From Trichoplax adhaerens (taxonomy: Eukaryota; Placozoa; Uniplacotomia; Trichoplacea; Trichoplacidae): a stretch of 64,000 bases of DNA. The stretch's first letter is position 1; every line of letters begins with the position of its first letter. Below the pieces are notes generated by a model. The model ran no database searches, was not told the DNA's origin, and worked only from the letters and a program-made list of their open reading frames with translations. Position numbers and translations under genes: made by a program. Of this stretch, positions 57,137-64,000 are shown piece by piece. Location: positions 390,393-454,392 of the forward strand of contig NW_002060961.1 in assembly GCF_000150275.1 (NCBI RefSeq), written 5' to 3'.

Positions 57137-60100
57137 ATGGCTTCCAATACGACCACAACAACGACTGATCCTGGTCAGAATAATTCAAGCCAAAATGCTG
57201 CTCAAAATTCTACCTCACCACAAAATGATACGCAATCGAATGATTTAAACCTTTTTCGGAAGCAATTATGGCATGCAGCGGAGACAGGTAGCGGAGAAGA
57301 ATTTGTAGAAACTATTCGATTGATTGCTAAAACGATATTTGGAAGTGATTGCTATTCTATTCAACCTCTTATTGTTGGTAAAAACACTCATGATGATAAT
57401 CAATCCGATCAGAATAAAAACGATAAAACTCCATCACCACAACGTCAATTTTCCAATATTCTCATACGATCGAATGATGGCAATAAAAATGATAATAAAA
57501 ATAATAACAATAATAATAATAATGATAATAACAATTACAATGAATCAAATGCCGTTAACCATGCTAGTAGTCAAATCGAAAAGGACAGGTTACATCAGAG
57601 TGCGTTAACTATCAATAAAGTGGGTTATGTTGACGAAAGGCTCAAGAATTCTAGTCAAGATAACCAACAACAGCAATCATCTGATCCTAATCAAGGTCAG
57701 ACTGCACAATTACAGCAAGAAACGAACGATACTAAAAACGAAAAGAAAGGCGATAATCAACATGTTCATGATAAGTTGCAAGTGATACCTGACACAGCGG
57801 ATACTAAACCAACGGCGAAAGATAGTCAAAGCAATCATGAAGCCGATAGAAATGACCCCACTCAATCTAATAATCAACTTGCCTCAAATAATATAAATAT
57901 CGATAAAAACAATAACAATGACGACGATATCAATGCAACACAGAAGGATTCTTCGTTACAAAAGGAGACCCAAGGATTGACTCAACAGGCTGATCAAGTT
58001 CTCCCTGCTTCCAATCAGGAGGAAGTTATAACTCTATCTCAACAACATCGTCAGTTAACTCGTGATGCAACACGTACTATTACTGCAAACTCCAATCAAA
58101 TATCATCAGATGTAGATGATGATGATGATGATAACGATGCAAGTGCTAAGTCTACCCGCAATGATGAATCAGCTGATGATCATAATAGTCAACTTGCCTC
58201 AAATGATATAAATATCGATAAAAATAATAACAATGACGACGATATCAATGCAACACAGAAGGATTCTTCGTTACAGGAGGAGACCCAAGGATTGACTCAG
58301 CAGGCTGATCAAGTTCTCCCTACTTCCAATCAGGAGGAAATTATAACTCCATCACAACATCGTCAGTTAACTCGTGATGCAACACGTACTATTACTGCAA
58401 ACTCCAATCAAATATCATCAGATGTAGATGATGATGATGATAACGATGCAAGTGCTAAGTCTACCCGCAATGATGAATCAGCTGATGATCACCAGTCTTC
58501 ATCGCAAGAGAATCAAACAACTCTAGAAAATAATTCCAATTCTGAGCTAAGCGGCACAACCAATGAAGAGTCAGCTGATCATGAACATGCTAATATAATG
58601 CAACTTACCAAGACCGAGCAGAATACTAAGGCAATTGAAAAGGAAAGTGTAGATGTTACTAGTGATGAAGATAAAACAATTAAAAAGAATACTGCAACAG
58701 AAAATGAGGATGACAACCAAGACTTGGATTCGAATGCTCTTACCAGTGTGTCAAGTAAAGATCAATTCAATCAAACTACCGCATCTAATAATTTAATAGA
58801 GGACGATCAAATTAAGAATTTAGATTTAGATGCAAAGGAAGCCAAAGCAAGTATAACTGAAAGAACATCCTCTGATAGTAAGAATGATGGCATAAATACC
58901 CAAGGTAAGAAGGAAAAAGTAATGCAGTAATCATAGCAGGTAATAGTTACAGTCAAAATCAAGAATCAATAGTTTTCACTTTGCTAATAATGCTTGGAAT
59001 AACAATCAAAGAGATCTTATCGTCACATCTGCATCACTAGGAGAGAAAGATCAGCCAGAGTTTTCAGACTCCAAGGATAGTGAAATACAAGCAAATAGAA
59101 CAGAGAAACTATTTCCTGCAACTAAGAGTAATGAAGATAGTGGCGAAGAAACGAAAGAGAAAGCTGAAGAGAGGTCAAGTACTAGTGCTATAATAGAAAA
59201 TAAGTGTGATCAAGAATTAAACTCGAGCAATGCTAATGCAGCCACAATAAATGATCAGAAAGCTCTTGATGCTGTATCTGATACGACACAAAAGGGAGGT
59301 CAGCTTCAGAATTCAAATACAGGTAGCACTGAAATACAAGCAAATATAACAGAAGATAAATCTTCTGCTGCTAGTAATGATAACATTGTTACTAAAGATA
59401 AGGTGGAAAATACTGAAGAGAGATCAGGTACCTATACTGTGATAAAATATAATAAAAGTAAAATTTTAGATTTGAATGCGGCAGTTAATACTGTATCACT
59501 GTTATAGATAATATTTAAAAGAGATCTAATCACAATGTCTATAGCAATAAAAAGCAATGATCAACTTGAAGACGCTAATTCCAATAAGAATGGAAGGCAA
59601 TCAAATGACATGGAAAAAGTAAGTTCTGCTGGTAATAATGATAACACTCCTACTGAAGATAAGAATAAGAAAACTGACCAATCCGCCGCTACTCGTGAAG
59701 CCGATAAAAACAATAAAAATGTTACAGAAACTGATAGTAATGCAGCCACGCAGACTTCAGCCAACGAACGTCGATTGGAATATACGCATGCTATGGTGAA
59801 TGACTACAGAATCTTATGTACTATACTAGTTTTTTTACGAATTGATAGCAGTTTGGGTATTGTCATTAAATTCCTCTTCAAATTGTCTCAAAATGGTATT
59901 TTAATTGCTGCTGTTACAGCATTAATCTCATCCAATTTATATCATAATACTGTTATAGTTCGATAAACTATCAAGAAATGAAAGTTGATGTAGATAAAAA
60001 TAGTGCTTTTAATTTACAGTGTATGCACCTTATGATGCAGTTACCAAAGCTAGCAGTACTTTACATGTCAATAAGTGTTACTCCATTTCAATACAGGCAT

Positions 60101-63100
60101 ATAAGCTTTAATAATTAATTGAAATATATACCAACAACTGAACGCGAAATAGACATCCGTATTAATAAAAATATATCTAACTCTAAGGGTATTTAATTCT
60201 TAACTTTTACACAGAATATGAATTTGATAGCAGCCGTGCGTGTATTAGTTGGACAAGGTGGTGACGTCAATGCTAAGGATTCGGTAAATATTTCGTCGTC
60301 ACCCTTTTTAATATACTGTGCAACCCATAATGGGATTTACTGTTACATTTCTTCCTACTACATATGTATACCGATTAGCGAGATCGTGATTATTGTGAAG
60401 TAATTAATGGCTAATTATGCTACATGAACATGCATATAGTTGAAATAGTTTATTATGATACCAATAATAATCCTATGTCGTTATAGAGTAAGTTATTATA
60501 ATATGATTAAAGCTTCAATAATAATAATTATTCAACGGTATGTTTTTTTTTTACTAGAATAGGAAAAGTTCTTACTATAATAATATAGTCTGTGTGTACG
60601 CATGTAATTTTACTTTTTACAATACACGAAATCGCTAATTGCAAGGAATTAACTAAAATTTATAGTCATAATTTGGATACTTTTTCAATACAACAATTAA
60701 AACGAGGGTTTGCAAGTTAGATATTATTTTACTGAACCTTTATAAATACTGTTACTGTACGTTTTCGTCTACAATATAGAATGGTCTTCCATTACTGCAT
60801 TGGGCAATTCGCCTTGGTAGCATGGATATTGTACAAATGTTACTCCACGCTGGTGCCGACGTGAATATTCGGAATGCTGTATGAATTAAATGTTTTACTC
60901 ATCTGTTTATTCTATTATTACATTTAATTTTTATGTTAAATATATTTACGTAAGAAATTACAATTAACATGAAGTAGTTGCTTATAATGCAGTAATTCGT
61001 TGGAAGTTTATCTATCTTAAAGTTTTTTATTCAATGAGTGTAAGCGTCTAATATTGGCAATCACATTACATATTGATGCATTCCTCATATTTCTTTCTTA
61101 CCAAAATACAGAAAGGTTCTTCTCCAATAATTTTTTCACTCCTATTTAACCGTGAAGCAATCATTTATACCTTGCTAAATATTGATAATAAGGTATCAAA
61201 ATCTTTAAGTAATACAGTCGATAAAATAGAGGAGACTGTTCATGAAAATACTGTATTATAATAACTGCTATATATTACTAACTATATAGGCAGGAAATAC
61301 TTCAAGTCGTAAAGCTGTTAATGCTGGCTTACTCGCGGGAGTTATCGCCCTGGCTGGACTACCTGGAATTAATTGTGAATTAGCTGACAAATACAAAAGT
61401 GCTATGACTGTTAGCTTTTCACCACAATTTATGGATTTAGTACCAGCTGATAGTTGGTCTACTTCAATAGATTATCTTGCCATGACTAAGGTAATTCTAC
61501 AGTTATTTTCTACGAGTTCAGCTACTGCTCTTATAATTTGATTACTTTTTGTTCTAGAAGAGCTAATATCGCAGCGTTTTGCTCAATTAACGTACACCAA
61601 AAACGATTCGTTTCACAACATAAATGTGTTGAACTTCTTTCGTAATAGATGCAAATCTTACCATGTATTTTAAATTATAACTATACATTAAACTCCAACC
61701 GATTCGATAGATGTACAGTATATACTAAACATTACTATAGATGGTCACTGGTAATCTTTTCGTAATTTGCACTTCAGATTCAGACTTTGAGACATACATG
61801 TGAAAATATCACTAGGTATCGTTTAGGTCTAGGCTAAATTCAATGCAAACTTCCTATTTATTTTTTGTTATTATTTAAGGCTGGATTAAATGCACTGCAT
61901 GTTGCGCTTTACTATGGCAATGATGATCCGATAGTTTTGGAATCGCTTTTAAAAAATGGTTGCATTGCTAATGCAAAAACTAATGTAAGTAGAGTAACGG
62001 AAGTAGACTTTGGAGATCTTGTAAGTAGTACAATAGACATACCTGTGGTATGTGCAAAGATTGCTGATGATATAGCAGATAAATACATGTGTATCGATAT
62101 TGCAGGAATTAGCTGATGTATCATAATGTCATTGTTCGTCATATATATTTCTAATGAACTGACCGTCTTAATAATAGGACGGATACAAACCATGTCACTT
62201 TGGGGCGATAGCTGGAAAGGCGAAAATGTTGAAAATTCTCGTCCAAGCAGATACTGATGTAGATGTACCAACAAAGGTTTTGATCAGAACTAATTTATTA
62301 CACTATGATTTGAGTTTATAAAGTAAAGTATTACCATACTAAGATTAATTTTAAATTAACAGAAAGGGTACACTTCATTGTACTTGGCTGCCGCTAGAAA
62401 TTTTTATGACGTAGTCAAAGTATTAATAGAAGCGGGAGCTGATGTTAATAAAGTTACAGCGGTAGGGAGATTTAATTAAAATTCAAGTTAGGTCTAGCCT
62501 ATAAACGTAACTTCATGTTTTCAAAAGTGATATACGTACTGTAGTATGGGCAGGAAAGCCTAACTTTTATAAAATATCGTGATACTGTTTACGATAATAA
62601 ATAATATAGCTAATGTTTATGTATTTCATTAAATTTAATTGCTATATAAACACGTTTTTAAATATTAGACTGAGGGCTTAACACCTCTTCATGTTGCTGC
62701 GTATAAGAATTTTTTGGCTATTGCAAAGCTGCTTGTTGATGCTGGAGCTTATGTCGATATACCTTCAAAGGTATTTTGCAATTGAATATGCTAATTTAGT
62801 TATTATTTGTCTAATTTATTAAAATGATTGCTAATATCGTTGTATACTTTGATTTACGAAGTAATATTTGATTATAATTATTAATATATTTTTGATCTTA
62901 ATTCTAATAGACAAAGAGTACACCCTTAAGGAATGCTAGAAATTATCCCGAAATGTTAAAATTGTTGGAAGATCCAAAAAGCAAGGTATTTTAGTTTATT
63001 AGAGACATTAATGAGATGAGTCGTAATGAGAGCCGTTTATTGTACGCTATGCACTAGTGCACTTTCTAGGAGCGTAGAAACTTTTAGGAAGCTATCAGCG

Positions 63101-63527
63101 ATACGTGTATTCTCTTCTAAATAGTACTGTGTATATTGTACCACTAGATTAGTCGTCATTTCGTGACATGGTATATGACCTTCGTAGCTTAGCATAAATA
63201 TTGGTGTTTCAGTTTGAAGCTAAAAAGGAATTATAGCCTTATTTTCTATGAATATCGTAACAAAGTGAAGGTTCAGTTTAATACGTAAAGGTCAAAGAGC
63301 TTTCCTTTGGTTAAGTTTAATAGATTTTATCCGCCTGTATCATTTACAAATTATAGCGTTTTCCTGCTCCGAATACAGCTAATACAAATAAAAATGTACC
63401 GAGTTCAAATGCAAACGCATCAGTGAAAACTCCTGTTAATAATTCCAAAGGAACAGCAAACAGCAATACTAGCGGTGCTGCAAATTCTGCTGCAGCTAAT
63501 AAGAAAACAGCGACGCCTGCCTCAAAG
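57137..63527 (+). CDS. Ankyrin-repeat protein with long acidic, Asn/Asp/Gln-rich N-terminus
   Basis: ATG at 57137; the open frame runs to 58930. An open segment in another frame follows (about 58953-59506), then 59535 (or from an acceptor near 59546) to 59795. Ankyrin exons, all phase 0: 60215-60283, 60780-60878, 61290-61490, 61880-61984, 62178-62276, 62363-62461, 62669-62770, 62911-62985, then 63357-63527 (Asn/Ala/Ser/Thr/Lys-rich), probably continuing past the window. Ankyrin signatures: AVRVLVGQGGDVNAKDS, GLPLLHWAIRLGSMDIVQML, ALHVALYYGNDDPIVLESLL, TSLYLAAARNFYDVVKVLIE, GLTPLHVAAYKNFLAIAKLL. The N-terminal ~600 residues are soluble low-complexity sequence with a ~104-residue duplication (57876-58499). 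Joins between 58.9 and 59.5 kb are unresolved. Ankyrin repeats bind protein partners; no catalytic or membrane domain seen, so function is unknown. Confidence 0.75.
57876..58499 (+). repeat. Recent in-frame tandem duplication inside the ankyrin gene
   Basis: Unit 1 (57876-58190, 315 bp) and unit 2 (58191-58499, about 309 bp) both start aacttgcctcaaat. They are nearly identical over the whole length, differing by two in-frame triplet deletions (in a Gln run and in the Asp run) and a few substitutions, for example Ala/Thr in VLPASNQ versus VLPTSNQ. Each encodes an acidic segment with NINIDKNNNNDDDINATQ and QLTRDATRTITANSNQISSD. Confidence 0.9.
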
Positions 63528-64000
63528 GTACGGATACTAGTGAAAATTTATTAGTATATTGAACGATATGGCCTGATTTTATTGATAATGTAGGATGATG
63601 TTAAATTTCTATCTCCTGTGTTGATTACGAGTCAAAATACGACTAAATTCTCTAAGCTTTCATTTATTAAATGGTGCAATTTGATTTTGCAATAACTAAA
63701 ACCTCAAAGTTAATGTTACGGTGCCTTGTCACCTTAATGAGTAATATTGTGTAGAGCTTCAAGGCTCTAATTGGTTCTTAATTGGTTTATTCTAATTACA
63801 GTAATATACTTTACCAATTTTGCCTATACTGAGTCCTGTTATTGATTGTAACATGTAATCTTATACTAAACGTAGAAAATGATTAGAGCTCAGTTTGTTA
63901 AAATGCACCAGCGGCCGCTCCCAGAGAGTATAAAAGGAGCGAGCTCACAACGACTAGTTGTTCCGAAATTCAGTAAATATAAAGGCTCGCCGAGTGATAC
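63528..64000. other. Right-edge interval after the last ankyrin-gene exon seen
   Basis: After the GTACGG donor at 63528 no further exon of the ankyrin gene is recognisable, so its end lies in unresolved sequence here or outside the window. The last 100 bp are unusually GC-rich for the region and hold a promoter-like element. Confidence 0.45.
63929..63937 (+). promoter_or_regulatory. TATA box (TATAAAAGG) of a probable promoter
   Basis: A consensus TATAAAAGG in a GC-rich context (gcggccgctcccagagag upstream, agcgagctcacaacgac downstream) contrasts with the AT-rich surroundings. A start site would be expected near 63960, driving a gene to the right of the window; the downstream gene is not visible. 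Confidence 0.45.

Overview
The window is nuclear DNA of an animal with a compact, AT-rich, intron-dense genome. Eight protein genes can be traced. Nearly all carry many short spliceosomal introns (GT-AG, one GC-AG) in the standard genetic code, and six are one-to-one matches to conserved metazoan or eukaryotic families. Compactness, small introns, many conserved ancestral introns and divergent low-complexity tails fit a placozoan (Trichoplax/Hoilungia type) best. That placement is inference; another early-branching animal is possible. I rebuilt exon chains by hand, and in seven of the eight genes the reading phases close exactly across all junctions I assigned. There are no rRNA or tRNA genes, no CRISPR arrays and no intact autonomous transposon that I can see.

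Layout. 1-6471 (minus): ISWI-family remodeller SMARCA5, 21 exons, 3' end off the window. 6472-9812: intergenic, with a seven-copy satellite built on the palindrome TACTGTACAGTA. 9813-19830 (minus): CREBBP/p300 acetyltransferase, 30 exons, 1963 aa. 19831-25859: gene-free, rich in the same palindromic repeat, plus a ~175-bp tandem array. 25860-39721 (plus): an 18-exon gene for a ~2746-aa secreted protein with laminin-G-like domains, about ten 'Y-x-N' repeats, one cadherin repeat and a C-terminal EGFR/insulin-receptor-type L domain; this is the most novel object here. 40357-42488 (minus): TFIIIA (GTF3A). 43230-44882 (plus): SPATA4. 47488-49090 (plus): GEMIN8. 49980-52902 (minus): TMEM33 with a duplicated exon and a 23-nt micro-exon. 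57137-63527 (plus, probably continuing): acidic low-complexity ankyrin-repeat protein. A TATA-type promoter lies at the right edge.

Functionally, SMARCA5 and CREBBP are adjacent, co-oriented chromatin regulators (nucleosome sliding; histone acetylation). GTF3A drives 5S rRNA transcription, GEMIN8 belongs to the SMN complex for snRNP assembly, TMEM33 is an ER/nuclear-envelope membrane protein, and SPATA4 is a CH-domain protein linked to sperm/cilia. No operon-like relation is evident. The strongest structural theme is local tandem duplication at many scales (satellite, intronic, exonic and coding), together with a dispersed self-complementary TGTACAGTAC repeat concentrated around SMARCA5 and CREBBP and nearly absent from 24-42 kb.
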